Shown here: positions 35,471 to 45,000 of the stretch, in pieces
Position numbering within the stretch: the stretch's first letter is position 1
Layout: the number at the start of each line of letters is the position of its first letter
DNA from: an uncultured Spirochaetales bacterium
GTDB lineage: Bacteria > Spirochaetota > Spirochaetia > Sphaerochaetales > Sphaerochaetaceae
NCBI GenBank assembly: GCA_949282255.1
Contig: CASDPA010000001.1
Coordinates: forward strand, 230,896 to 294,895
Reading direction: 5' to 3'
DNA length: 64,000 bases
Translations under genes and position numbers: made by a program
Notes under the pieces: model-generated
What the model saw: the letters and a program-made list of their open reading frames with translations, nothing else
What the model was told of the DNA's origin: nothing
Database searches by the model: none

Positions 35471-36319
35471 ATGAAAACATGTGTGATCGATGTCGGAGGA
35501 GGAATGCGCTCTTGCTATGGGGCAGGCATCTTTGACCGTTTTATGGAGGATGGCATCCATTTCGATTATGGCTTAGGTGTTTCTGCAGGGGCATCCAATA
35601 TTGCCAACTTTATCTCTGGCCAGAATGGAAGGATGAAGCGTTTTTATTCCATTTACCCAAACAGACGGAAATACATGGGATTCAGCCAGTTCCTGTTTCA
35701 TGGAAATTTCATGAATATGGATTATATATTCAGGGAGCTTCCGGCTGAAGGAGGGGAGGATCCGTTTGATATCCAGGCCTTCAGCAGCAATATTGCAGGA
35801 TTTTCCTGTGTTGCTACGGATGCAGAGACCGGAAAACCGGTATACTTCGATAAGAATGATTTGTTATCATATCCTTTTGGGGATGTTCTTGCTGCCACTT
35901 CAAGTCTTCCTGTGATAAACCGCCCCACAATTATCGGAGGAAAAGCCTATTACGACGGAGGATTTTCAGATCCCATACCATATGAACATGCTTTCTCAAT
36001 GGGCTTTGATAAGGTGCTTGTGATACTCACCCGTCCTAGAAGCTGTTTACGGGATCCTGAAAAGGACAGGAGATTTTCAAAACTTCTTTCAAAGGAATTC
36101 CCCAATGCCGGAAGAGCACTGGGTGAAAGGGCATCGACCTACAACAGGGAGATTGAAAACATGAGTGGATACGAGAAAGAGGGTTCGTTGTTTGTCCTTT
36201 CTCCAAAAGACACCTGTGGTGTAACAACCTTGAAACACGGGAAAAAGAATGTAGAACGGCTGTATGAATACGGTTTTGACGATGCTCCTTCCTGCTATGC
36301 CTTTCTTGGGCTTGGTTGA
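35471..36319 (+). CDS. Patatin-like phospholipase
   Basis: The 282-residue protein has the patatin triad elements: oxyanion loop DVGGGMRSCYGAGIFDRF near residue 8, nucleophile elbow GLGVSAGASNIANF near 35, and the catalytic Asp in AYYDGGFSDPIPYEHA near 160. It should hydrolyse acyl groups from phospholipids or related lipids. There is no signal peptide or membrane helix, so it is probably cytosolic or peripheral. The ATG at 35471 follows GGGGG by six bases; an upstream in-frame start at 35444 has no ribosome site. It stands alone between two terminators. Confidence 0.9.
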   Translation: MKTCVIDVGGGMRSCYGAGIFDRFMEDGIHFDYGLGVSAGASNIANFISGQNGRMKRFYSIYPNRRKYMGFSQFLFHGNFMNMDYIFRELPAEGGEDPFDIQAFSSNIAGFSCVATDAETGKPVYFDKNDLLSYPFGDVLAATSSLPVINRPTIIGGKAYYDGGFSDPIPYEHAFSMGFDKVLVILTRPRSCLRDPEKDRRFSKLLSKEFPNAGRALGERASTYNREIENMSGYEKEGSLFVLSPKDTCGVTTLKHGKKNVERLYEYGFDDAPSCYAFLGLG

Positions 36320-36394
36320 TCATTTTCCCTGATTTGGATAAGAGCTTTATGATCGTCTCTTTTACGACGGCTTTATACGACAATCGGTCGAATA

Positions 36395-36426
36395 TGGTGT
36401 AAAGCGCTGTTGGACACCACTTTTTT
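36395..36426 (+). terminator. Probable terminator of patatin gene
   Basis: TGGTGT (36395-36400) pairs with ACACCA (36414-36419), followed by C and six T (36421-36426). Confidence 0.65.
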
Positions 36427-36522
36427 AATTTGTTTTTTTCCTATAAGGGTTGTACGGAATCTGCTTGGATCTGTGCAGCTCTTTTTATAAATGGTAATGG
36501 TTTTGTTTTTTACTTTTTCCTC

Positions 36523-36598
36523 AAAAGAAAAGAGCTACCTGTTAGGGGTAGCTCAGCAAAGGGGGTGTGATTGGAACTTCAACCACAATTACAGGATA
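36523..36598 (-). ncRNA. Candidate small RNA with C-rich single-stranded segment
   Basis: On minus, a consensus TATAAT (36610-36605) with TTGAAA 19 bases upstream (36635-36630) is followed by about 76 bases ending in a terminator. Hairpin 1 is TGTGGTT-N8-AATCACA. A linker reading ACCCCCTTTGCTGA follows. Hairpin 2 is GAGCTACC-N7-GGTAGCTC (36554-36532), then a T-rich tail. There is no open frame with a ribosome site. This is in the 470-base gap between patatin and the WYL gene. The C-rich linker can pair with G-rich ribosome sites. Existence as an RNA is inferred from sequence only. Confidence 0.55.
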
Positions 36599-36723
36599 TC
36601 AGTAATTATAGAATAATACAAATAATTCTTTTCAAACTATTAAAAAAAATCTTTCTACCATAATTAAATAGCTCTTAAAAACCTTCTATTTGAAAAAAAT
36701 TATTATTAGTTTATTTAATTGAA

Positions 36724-36756
36724 AAAACCCCTCAGCAAGACGTCTTTTGGGGTTTT
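36724..36756 (-). terminator. Terminator of WYL regulator gene
   Basis: AAAACCCC (36724-36731) pairs with GGGGTTTT (36749-36756) with an inner AAGACGTCTT palindrome. On minus it lies 35 bases after the WYL stop and runs into TTTTTTC. Confidence 0.75.
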
Positions 36757-36791
36757 ATTGCATAATCATAATTTTTTGACAATATATAGCT

Positions 36792-37754
36792 TCATCTATA
36801 TTGCGCTATGATGGATTCCAAATATTTCAGCATTTTCTGCTTATAGCTTTCAGGCTTGATGATCTGTACACTGGTGCCGGATTGTACGATCCTGAGCATA
36901 AGTTCTATCGAGTTTTCCGCTTCAAAAGAACATATCAGTTCACCATTATCATTTTTGCTGAATTCCGGTTTGCCATGGATTATCGTCGAGAAGCTGTTGA
37001 GTGCCGATTTTTCTTTGAGCTTGAGTGTTAAGGGAACCATATCTATGGCATCATAGCTTTCTGCTTCCTGATTCTTCTTAAACGGCTTCAGATTATCGGG
37101 AATCGTATATGTCTCATCAAGCATCATTGCATCTGTGATGGTAGAAATGTCGATTGTCACGATATCCATCGTGTGCCGCAACCGGCCAGTGACCGTAATG
37201 GGCTTTCTTTCCGATGCCTCATCTTTGAATCCGATGAAGTAGGGAGCTATTTCAAGCTCCTCCATGTTCCTACCGGTGGTTGTGATTCTTGCAATGTGAC
37301 CGCTGACCCAGCAGTCTATAAGTACTTCCAATATCTTATTGTATTTGCTGCTCATGCCCCGGTTTTTCTGCAATCTCTCATCGATCTTGTCGGCAAGGTC
37401 AAATATGTTTTCGCTCACCTTTGGCGCATAGGAGCGCATGTTCATTGCAAGCTTTCTGAGACCTGAAGCCAGATGGGGATTCTGTATATCCATCGAGGAA
37501 GCCAGCATTTCCGCGCTCATGTTGAAAGCCAGTGATTCATATACGCTCAAAGCTTCCGTTTCCTCATCGTCTTTTACCCTTATCTTTATAAGGTTATTGT
37601 CTTCATAGAGATCTATTTTCTTTGAAAGATCCTCGACATATCTTGAGATTGTGGATCTGTGGACACCGAGTCTTCTTGCGATTTCCGCCCTTCTTAGTCC
37701 TTCGGGATGGCTTCTGAGAAGAAGCTCCAGCTGCGCAACCCTTTCTCCTTTCAT
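36792..37754 (-). CDS. WYL-domain transcriptional regulator
   Basis: The 320-residue protein has an N-terminal winged helix-turn-helix (LRRAEIARRLGVHRSTISRY near residue 20) and a C-terminal WYL domain. The strand LEIAPYFIGFK near 165 is the WYL-like core, and later strands include PLTLKLKEKSALNSF and the WCX-like end. WYL domains bind nucleic acid or nucleotide ligands and often control DNA-damage or defence genes. The ATG at 37754 has AGGAG 8 bases upstream; longer starts lack a ribosome site. No defence operon adjoins it. Target genes are unknown. Confidence 0.87.
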   Translation of the reverse strand: MKGERVAQLELLLRSHPEGLRRAEIARRLGVHRSTISRYVEDLSKKIDLYEDNNLIKIRVKDDEETEALSVYESLAFNMSAEMLASSMDIQNPHLASGLRKLAMNMRSYAPKVSENIFDLADKIDERLQKNRGMSSKYNKILEVLIDCWVSGHIARITTTGRNMEELEIAPYFIGFKDEASERKPITVTGRLRHTMDIVTIDISTITDAMMLDETYTIPDNLKPFKKNQEAESYDAIDMVPLTLKLKEKSALNSFSTIIHGKPEFSKNDNGELICSFEAENSIELMLRIVQSGTSVQIIKPESYKQKMLKYLESIIAQYR

Positions 37755-37883
37755 TTGCTTACTCCTGATAAATAAGAATAACAGATAAATCTGCAGGCGT
37801 ATAGAAAATTGTTGCAATTTGTTTCATACGGTGCACTAGGACGGTGATTTTGCAACAGTATGCTTTATAAGTATGGCTGATGG

Positions 37884-37912
37884 TTGATAAACAGCCGGTA
37901 TTGTCGGATAAT
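37884..37912 (+). promoter_or_regulatory. Promoter giving leaderless slyX mRNA
   Basis: TTGATA (37884-37889), 17-nt spacer, GATAAT (37907-37912), seven bases to the ATG at 37920. No SD is seen. Confidence 0.65.
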
Positions 37913-37919
37913 CCGAAGC

Positions 37920-38120
37920 ATGAACGAAGAATTGGAAAGGTTGGAGATAAAAGTCAGCTATCTTGAAGCTCAGAATGCGGAATTGAACGAAGTGGTCGTA
38001 TCGCAGGCAAAGGAGCTTGCAAAGCTTGAAAAGAGGCTTGAGATATTTGAGAAGAAACTCGAGGATCTTATAGAGGAAAGCGGGAGCGACAGACCTAATC
38101 GCAGGCCCCCGCATTATTGA
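37920..38120 (+). CDS. slyX: SlyX family protein
   Basis: The 66-residue coiled-coil protein starts MNEELERLEIKVSYLEAQN, has heptad-like leucines through residue 48 and ends in RRPPHY, the conserved SlyX tail. The biological function of SlyX is not established. The start codon is seven bases after a GATAAT box with a well-spaced TTGATA, so its mRNA is probably leaderless. It ends one base before the end of the convergent thioesterase gene. Confidence 0.87.
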   Translation: MNEELERLEIKVSYLEAQNAELNEVVVSQAKELAKLEKRLEIFEKKLEDLIEESGSDRPNRRPPHY

Positions 38121-38918
38121 TCATTTTTTCTTCCAGGTTGAATTGCCTTCGAAAAGGAGGGTATCCTGCTTATCTTCTTCCTTGCGCATTATCCTATGGA
38201 CAAGGCTTGCCGATTCATCTGTTTTTTCCGTGAATGCAGTCTCGACATAAACTTTGTCATGCGCAAAAGTCTGGCTCAGCCAAGAGACATCAACCATCGT
38301 CGGGCGATAGGTGTTGAGAAAATCCTCACCGAGTCCGGAAATCATCCACCGGGTATAGACGACATTGTTTATATGGCGGTTGTAATCGATATCGTAGTAT
38401 TCCGGCTCGGGAAAGGAGAGCGGCAAGGTTTCGATTTTGACTGCATTTTCATATCCTATGGTTTTGCCTATGTCGGGATTCTCGTAGAATTTCTCCTTAT
38501 CCGGCAAGCCTATCTTCTCTTCGATCTCCCTTGGTCTGACCGGACGTTTTCTATCTATATCCATTACTACCCAATGCGTCATCGAGCTGAATATCTTTCT
38601 TTTATCCTTATCATAGGCCTTGATGATTCTCGGGCAGTAGAGATGAAAGCCCTCCTGCGGCCAGGTGACGACTTCAAGGCTGTCGCCCCAGCTTGGGATA
38701 TCATCGAAAACAATCCTGTTTCTTACGATTACCCATGTGCGCCTTTCCTTTTCCATCATCTCTGTTATGGATAACCCGCGCTGAGCCGCATGCAGTCCTC
38801 CAACCTCCTGGCAGACGGAAAAGAAAAATGGTATTCCCGCCTTATAGAACCTGTCGGTGTCGCTTGCCCTGACCTCGATCATGTCATGTCCTGTATTATC
38901 TTCTTCTATCCTAAGCAT
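38121..38918 (-). CDS. Acyl-ACP thioesterase
   Basis: The 265-residue protein has two hotdog domains as in FatA/bacterial acyl-ACP thioesterases. The first holds FYKAGIPFFFSVCQEVGGLH and the second the catalytic-type block YDIDYNRHINNVVYTRWM near residue 180, with the conserved Asn and His. It would release fatty acids from acyl carrier protein. The ATG at 38918 follows AAGGAGG by 8 bases. It is the last gene of the dnaE-yggT-recG-rsmD operon, 4 bases after rsmD. Confidence 0.9.
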   Translation of the reverse strand: MLRIEEDNTGHDMIEVRASDTDRFYKAGIPFFFSVCQEVGGLHAAQRGLSITEMMEKERRTWVIVRNRIVFDDIPSWGDSLEVVTWPQEGFHLYCPRIIKAYDKDKRKIFSSMTHWVVMDIDRKRPVRPREIEEKIGLPDKEKFYENPDIGKTIGYENAVKIETLPLSFPEPEYYDIDYNRHINNVVYTRWMISGLGEDFLNTYRPTMVDVSWLSQTFAHDKVYVETAFTEKTDESASLVHRIMRKEEDKQDTLLFEGNSTWKKK

Positions 38919-38922
38919 AGTT

Positions 38923-39465
38923 TTATTCCTCCTTGCATCTGTAGAACCGCAGCATGCTGCGTCCGTATTTTCTTTCATCCTTGAAAACAAGATTTCCCAT
39001 TTCCTCCGGCCATAGCTTCTTCTCTTCCTCCGGGTAATGGATTATGAAAAGCCCTCCCGGCTTCACAAGACCGTTCTTATCTATTTCAGCAGCCAGATCA
39101 ACCTTGCCCTCCATATTGAAGGGCGGATCTGCGTAAACGATAGAATAGGATAGTGCGGAAGTTGCGATGAATCTTTTCACATCCATTAAAAACAACTTCT
39201 TTTCTTCCGTCACAAACGAAAGGTTTTTCTCCAATGTGGCTTTTTTCTGCCTGTCCATCTCGACCATGTGAATTGGATCCGCTCCTCTGCTGGCAGCCTC
39301 TATTGCTACGCAGCCGCTGCCTGAAAACAGATCCAAGAATGAGCATCCCTCCAAATCTCCCAAAATGGAGAAAAGGGATTCCCTCATCCTGTCCATCGCC
39401 GGACGTATCACTCCCGGTGGACAGGCTATGTTTCGTCTTACGTATTTTCCGCCTGTTATCCTCAT
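38923..39465 (-). CDS. rsmD: 16S rRNA (guanine966-N2)-methyltransferase RsmD
   Basis: The 180-residue methyltransferase begins MRITGGKYVRRNIACPPG, the typical RsmD start (RIIGG...R). The SAM motif FLDLFSGSGCVAIEAASRGA lies near residue 43 and the catalytic VYADPPFNM near 110. It methylates G966 of 16S rRNA in 30S subunits. It starts 2 bases after the recG stop and uses an AAGG inside that gene's end as its ribosome site. Confidence 0.93.
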   Translation of the reverse strand: MRITGGKYVRRNIACPPGVIRPAMDRMRESLFSILGDLEGCSFLDLFSGSGCVAIEAASRGADPIHMVEMDRQKKATLEKNLSFVTEEKKLFLMDVKRFIATSALSYSIVYADPPFNMEGKVDLAAEIDKNGLVKPGGLFIIHYPEEEKKLWPEEMGNLVFKDERKYGRSMLRFYRCKEE

Positions 39466-39467
39466 AA

Positions 39468-41468
39468 TCAGCCTTCCTTATTCCTGAGCACTGCATTTTC
39501 CGCCTTCAATAGACCTCTGTCCTCTTTTGCAATCCTATCCGCCTCTTTCTTGGCCAGCAGGATAAGATCCTGATCGGTGACAAGGGATGCATGCTTAAGC
39601 TTCATGAAGCCGGATTGCTTGTTTCCTGTTATATCTCCTGGTCCTCTTATGGCCATATCCTTTTCTGCGATCAGAAATCCATCATTGGTCTGTTTCATCA
39701 CGCTGAGTCTTTCCTTTCCTTCTTCTGTGAGACTGTCTGAAAAGACAAGGAAGCAATAGGAGGGTATGTCCGATCTGCCAACCCTTCCTCTGAGCTGGTG
39801 GAGTGCGGCAAGTCCGAACCGCTCAGAGTGCTCTATCACCATGCAGGTCGCATTCGGAACATCGATACCCACCTCGACCACGCTGGTGGATACCAGATAG
39901 CTTATCTTTCCATTCTTAAAATCGGCCAGTATCCTGTTCTTTTCCTCTTCTTCAAGTCTCGAATGGACCATTGCAGAAGAGATCGGAGGATAAATTGTTT
40001 TGAGTTCCTCGAACATCCTTTTAACCGGTCTCAAATCACTTTCTCCGTCTTCCTCGATCCTTGGATACACAAAGTAGGCTTGATGCCCCCGTTTGAATTC
40101 GACATCGATGGCTCTGAACATGTCCTCTCTTTTCTTTTCCGAAACGAGATAGGTTTTTATCGGGATCCTGCCTGCGGGCATTGTCTTGATTGTAGAGATC
40201 TCCTGGTCCGCATAATATGTAAGGGCCAATGTTCTTGGAATGGGGGTGGCGCTCATCATAAGTATGTGCGGATCTTTTCCTTTTTGCTTTAGTGCTTCTC
40301 TCTGTCCAACTCCGAACCTGTGCTGTTCGTCTATTATCACATATTTGAGATTTTTGAATTTGATTTTCCCTGAAAAAAGCGCATGTGTTCCTATCGCAAG
40401 GTCGATATCCCCACTTTCCAAAGCTTTTTCCAAAAGGGCTCTGCTTTTATTTTTGACCTCCCCGGTAAGAAAACAGATTCTTATGCCGAGTTTTTCCAAA
40501 AGCTGAGCGGCCCCATCGGCATGTTGCCTGGCAAGAAGCTCTGTCGGGGCCATGAAGGCCACCTGTCCACCCTTTGCTATCTCATGTAATGCGCTTATCC
40601 AGGCGACCAGCGTTTTGCCGGAGCCCACGTCTCCCTGCAGGAGCCTTGTCATGGGCTTTGCTGAATCCAGATCCTTGCGTATTTCCTGAAGCACTTTCAG
40701 CTGATCTGATGTGAGGCTGAACGGAAGGCTCTCTATCAGTGCCTTTTCCTTTGCTGTGATGACAGGTCTGCATTTCGTATCAGGTTCTTTTTCACGGGAT
40801 ATTTCCAATTCAAGCCTGAAAAGTTCCGTGAATGCAAGAGTCCTGCGCGCTTTTTTCACATCTTCCAATTCTGATGGGAAATGCAGGAGATGATAGGCCT
40901 GGTCGTGATGCATGAGTCCGTTGCGTTCATATATGTCTTCAGGGAGCCTGTCGGCAATGGGGGAGTAAGAGTCAAGCACCGCTTTCACGATATGCCTCAT
41001 CTGATTCTGCTTCAGATTCCCACATAATGGATAGATTGGGATTATGGTTCCAAAAAGAAGCTCTTTCGGGTCTTTTTTTATTTCAAATGAGGCACTGCTG
41101 TAAACCCCTTTATATTTTTGGACCTTTGCAGTGATGTACCACATGCTTCCGATTACGAGCATCTTATCCAGGTAATCCCTGGAAAAACATAAAAGGGACA
41201 ATCTGTCCCCATTCTCGTCGCTGCATTCCACACGGAGTGTACGCCCTGCCTTTGATGGGAAATAAGATTTTTTTTCCACTTCGATTTTGCAATAGATAAC
41301 AGGATTGTCCACAGTAGCATCCGAAAGCCTGCGCCCTCTTCTGCGGTCCTCGTAGGCACGCGGTGCTATATCAAGGATATCCCTTGCATTTGAGGCTCCG
41401 AGGGCTTTCAGATCCTTTTCGGCGGCTTTCCCCACCGAAGGGATATCCGTAAGACGGGTCATTGCCAT
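39468..41468 (-). CDS. recG: ATP-dependent DNA helicase RecG
   Basis: The 666-residue helicase remodels stalled forks and Holliday junctions. An N-terminal wedge OB fold (about residues 55-150) is followed by the helicase core: Walker A LLQGDVGSGKTLVAW near 281, DEQH box YVIIDEQHRFGVGQRE near 380, motif VSTSVVEVGIDVPNATCMVI near 540 and QLRGRVGRSD near 575. The ATG shares one base with the stop of the YggT gene (TGATG). Slightly under the usual 690 residues, but all domains are seen. Confidence 0.96.
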   Translation of the reverse strand: MAMTRLTDIPSVGKAAEKDLKALGASNARDILDIAPRAYEDRRRGRRLSDATVDNPVIYCKIEVEKKSYFPSKAGRTLRVECSDENGDRLSLLCFSRDYLDKMLVIGSMWYITAKVQKYKGVYSSASFEIKKDPKELLFGTIIPIYPLCGNLKQNQMRHIVKAVLDSYSPIADRLPEDIYERNGLMHHDQAYHLLHFPSELEDVKKARRTLAFTELFRLELEISREKEPDTKCRPVITAKEKALIESLPFSLTSDQLKVLQEIRKDLDSAKPMTRLLQGDVGSGKTLVAWISALHEIAKGGQVAFMAPTELLARQHADGAAQLLEKLGIRICFLTGEVKNKSRALLEKALESGDIDLAIGTHALFSGKIKFKNLKYVIIDEQHRFGVGQREALKQKGKDPHILMMSATPIPRTLALTYYADQEISTIKTMPAGRIPIKTYLVSEKKREDMFRAIDVEFKRGHQAYFVYPRIEEDGESDLRPVKRMFEELKTIYPPISSAMVHSRLEEEEKNRILADFKNGKISYLVSTSVVEVGIDVPNATCMVIEHSERFGLAALHQLRGRVGRSDIPSYCFLVFSDSLTEEGKERLSVMKQTNDGFLIAEKDMAIRGPGDITGNKQSGFMKLKHASLVTDQDLILLAKKEADRIAKEDRGLLKAENAVLRNKEG

Positions 41469-42058
41469 CAGAGAGGTATCCTGGATGCGGCCATCATCAG
41501 GTAAGAGAAGGCTGTTTTTACGATGAAATAAAGGGCGATTGTAAAAATGAGCATTATGATGTTTATCGTGGTTTGTTTAGGTATGCTCCTTTTGAAAAAA
41601 GTCCTTCTTATACTGTTTTCAATAGGGGTGAAGAATCCCTGCACCCTGCTCATGGCATAGCTGAATTGCGATCCGCTCATAAATGAGGCAATGGTCTTTA
41701 GAATCAGTATTATAATGCCGATTGTGAAGAATATCTGTACCCCATAGCTCCAAAACGCCTGTAAAAAAAGCATTATTATCAAGCTTAATGTCATCATTCC
41801 GTAAGTACCGTAAATCTGGAAAACCGATTGTGCGACAGTAAGCAGACCGATACCGATCAATGGGGAGAAATCGAGCATACCCGCCCTGAAACGGCTGCTG
41901 CGGAACATATTAAGGTATGGATCGACGATGGCTGCAAGATAATATGTGAAACTTCCCGGCATCGGAAATGGATTGATCCAGCTCAGCATTATCCTGATCC
42001 AGATTATGAACGAATATATTTCCAACAGTCTTGCAATGAACAGTGCGATTGTCGCCAT
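41468..42058 (-). CDS. YggT family membrane protein
   Basis: The 196-residue protein contains two YGGT repeats: IWIRIMLSWINPFPMPGSF with DPYLNMFR near residues 19-52, and the later IENSIRRTFFKR region near 148. There are about four or five transmembrane helices. Family members are poorly understood and are linked with cell division or osmotic stress. GGAG lies 9-10 bases before the ATG. It sits between dnaE and recG. Confidence 0.85.
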   Translation of the reverse strand: MATIALFIARLLEIYSFIIWIRIMLSWINPFPMPGSFTYYLAAIVDPYLNMFRSSRFRAGMLDFSPLIGIGLLTVAQSVFQIYGTYGMMTLSLIIMLFLQAFWSYGVQIFFTIGIIILILKTIASFMSGSQFSYAMSRVQGFFTPIENSIRRTFFKRSIPKQTTINIIMLIFTIALYFIVKTAFSYLMMAASRIPL

Positions 42059-42082
42059 TTATATACATCTCCAAAAATAAAA

Positions 42083-45000
42083 CTAATAAATTCTCACGCT
42101 TTCGACAATCCCAAGCTCCTTCAGCTCCTTTATATTGTCGCTGGAGTAGCTCATCCTCATGTCAAAGCCAAGCTTGATGTCTTTTTTCTGCTCCTGGAGG
42201 ATCAGATGCACAGGTATTTCCCCGCTTTGGTTTTCCAGAGTGCTTTTCAACTCTGTCAGATAACCTTCCTCCATGATTTTGGATTCCTTTAATACAATGG
42301 AGATGCTGTTTATGTTTTCCGGTACCAGGGTGGCAGGATCGACCACATCATCGATTATGAAACCGAGCATGTCCCCTTTGTATCTGAATATGCCCTTGAA
42401 CGCATATATCCCGTCCACCTCCACTTTCGATGCGATCTGGTCATAAACCTTTTGGAATGCTGTGGCTTCTATCTCCCCATCCTTGGTTTGCAGATTATAT
42501 ACACCCATTTTCTTGTTATCTCCGAATTTGATCATCCGGCTTGAGGTCACAAGCGCAATCAATGGAGTGGATTTTGAGAGCGGAACATCCTCAAGATGAT
42601 CCAGGCGTACCCTTACGCATTCCTTTATTTTCTCTTCATACGCATCAAGCGGATGCCCGGAGATGTAAAAACCAAGCATCTCCTTTTCGTTCTTAAGCTT
42701 TTCTTCCTTGCTCCAATCTTCTACAAAGCGCATGTTGAAGCTGTTCATCACCGGTTCTTCTTCGCCAAAGAGGGACATTTGCCCGCCTGCGGTGATTTCC
42801 CTTGTCGCCTTATCATAGTTGAGGGCTTCATCCAGGTTCGCGATCAGCGTCGCCCTGTTTACACCGAGCTCGTCGAACGTGCCTGCCTTGATCAAGGATT
42901 CCAGAAGCCTTGTATTCGGGGATTCCGGCATACGTGAAAGAAAATCCATGAATGATTTGAAAGGTCCGTTCGCTTCCCTTTCTTGGACAATGACATCGAC
43001 AATGCTCGCACCGACGTTCTTGATGCCGGCCAAGCCATATACGATATTGCCTTCTGAGACACCGAAATAGGTGAGCGATTTGTTTATTGAAGGAGGCAGT
43101 ATCTTTATGTTTATCTGCGGAGCAAGGTTCAGATATTCCCTGAACTTGTCCGGATTGTTCATTTCGTTAGTGAGGTTTGCCGCCAGGAATTCGGTCGGGT
43201 AGTTGGCTTTGAGATATGCAGTCTGGTAAGCGACGATCGAATATGCCACAGCATGGGATTTGTTGAATCCGTATCCTGCAAAAGGTTCAAGGATGTGGAA
43301 TATCTCTTCCGCATGTTCTGCCGTGTAGCCTCTCTTTATCGCCCCTTCGCGGAATTTCACAAGCTCCTCAGCAAGTTTGTCCGCCTGTTTCTTACCCATG
43401 ATCCTTCTAAGGATGTCCGCTTGTCCAAGCGAATATCCGGCGATTATCTGGGCCACCTGCATGACCTGTTCCTGATAGACGATTACCCCATATGTGGTCT
43501 TAAGTACATCCTCAAGAGAAGGATCGGGATATTTGATCGGGATTATGCCATGCTTGGAGTCGATGAATTGGTCGATGAACTGCATCGGCCCCGGACGGTA
43601 GAGTGCGTTGAGTGCGACAAGGTCTTCGATGTTTGATGGCTGCGCTCTTTTCAATATCCTTCTCATGCCCTGGCTTTCGAACTGGAACACACACGCCGAG
43701 TCCCCTTCGCCAAGCATCTTGAACGTCTTCTCGTCCTCCTCGTCTATTTTGTTGATATCGAAGGAAGGATTGCTCATCTTGATGAGGTCTACCGTATGCT
43801 TTATGAGAGTCAGCGTCTTAAGACCGAGGAAGTCCATCTTCACCAGACCGCAGTCCTCGATCTGTTTCATCGTATATTGTGTTGCGATACCTCCCGTTTT
43901 TGCATCGCAGCAGAGAGGAACGTAATGTTCAAGCGTATCACGTCCGATTACAACGCCCGCCGCATGAAGGGACGTGTGGCGGTGCAGCCCTTCAAGCTTC
44001 ATCGCAGTTTCGAACAATTCGGAATATACTCCGCCTCTTTTCTGGTATTCCCTGAGCTTCTCCTCTTCTTTCAAGGCCCGCTCGATGGTCATCTTCGGAT
44101 CTTCCGGAATCAGCGAACAGATCTTTGTCGCTTCATCAAACGGTATGTCGAGGACTCTTGCCACATCCTTTACCACAGCTTTCGCTTTAAGCGTTCCGAA
44201 TGTGACGATCTGTCCGACCCTGTCCTTGCCGTAATGCTCGGTAACGTAATCGATGACCTCTCCCCGGCGTTCGAAGCAGAAGTCTATATCGAAATCGGGC
44301 ATGCTGACCCTTTCGATGTTCAAAAACCTTTCGAACAGCAGGTTGTATTTCATCGGTTCGACATCGGTGATTGTGATGGAATATGCAACCAGCGAGCCTG
44401 CACCGGAACCTCTTCCGGGGCCTACCGGTATGTCATGCGCTTTTGCCCACGCAATATAATCCCGGACGATCAGGAAGTATCCGGGGAAGTCCATCTTGAT
44501 GATCACACCAAGTTCATAGTCCAGCCTTTCCTGAAGGGTTTCTGTAACCACCTCATATCTTTTTCTTAATCCGTCGTTTGCAAGGTATACCAGATATTCT
44601 GCTTCCGTGGTAAACGGCGCAGGAATATCGCATTTCGGGAGGATCGGTCCGGGGAAGAAAATATCGATATTGCACCGGCTTGCAAGCTTTGCAGTGTTTT
44701 CAACCGCTTCTGGGCACCAGGAAAACAGGTTCTCCATTTCTTCCTGTGTCTTGAAATAGAACTCCGAATTAGGAAATCTCATCCGGTTCTCTTCCATCTT
44801 TTTGGCGTTTGTTCCGATACATAGCAATGTGTCCTGTGCATTTGCGTCATCCTTTTCTATGTAATGGATGTCGTTCGTACAGATTATGGGGACATCCGCC
44901 TCCTTTGCCAAACGCACCAAGATCGGGTTCGTATATTTTTGCTCGGCAAGCCCATGGTCCTGCAGCTCTATGTAATATCGGTCTTTAAAAATGCTTTTGA

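Noticed and set aside
36523..36598. Minus-strand hairpin RNA considered as a tracrRNA
   Set aside because: There is no repeat array or Cas9-like gene in the window and no matching repeat.
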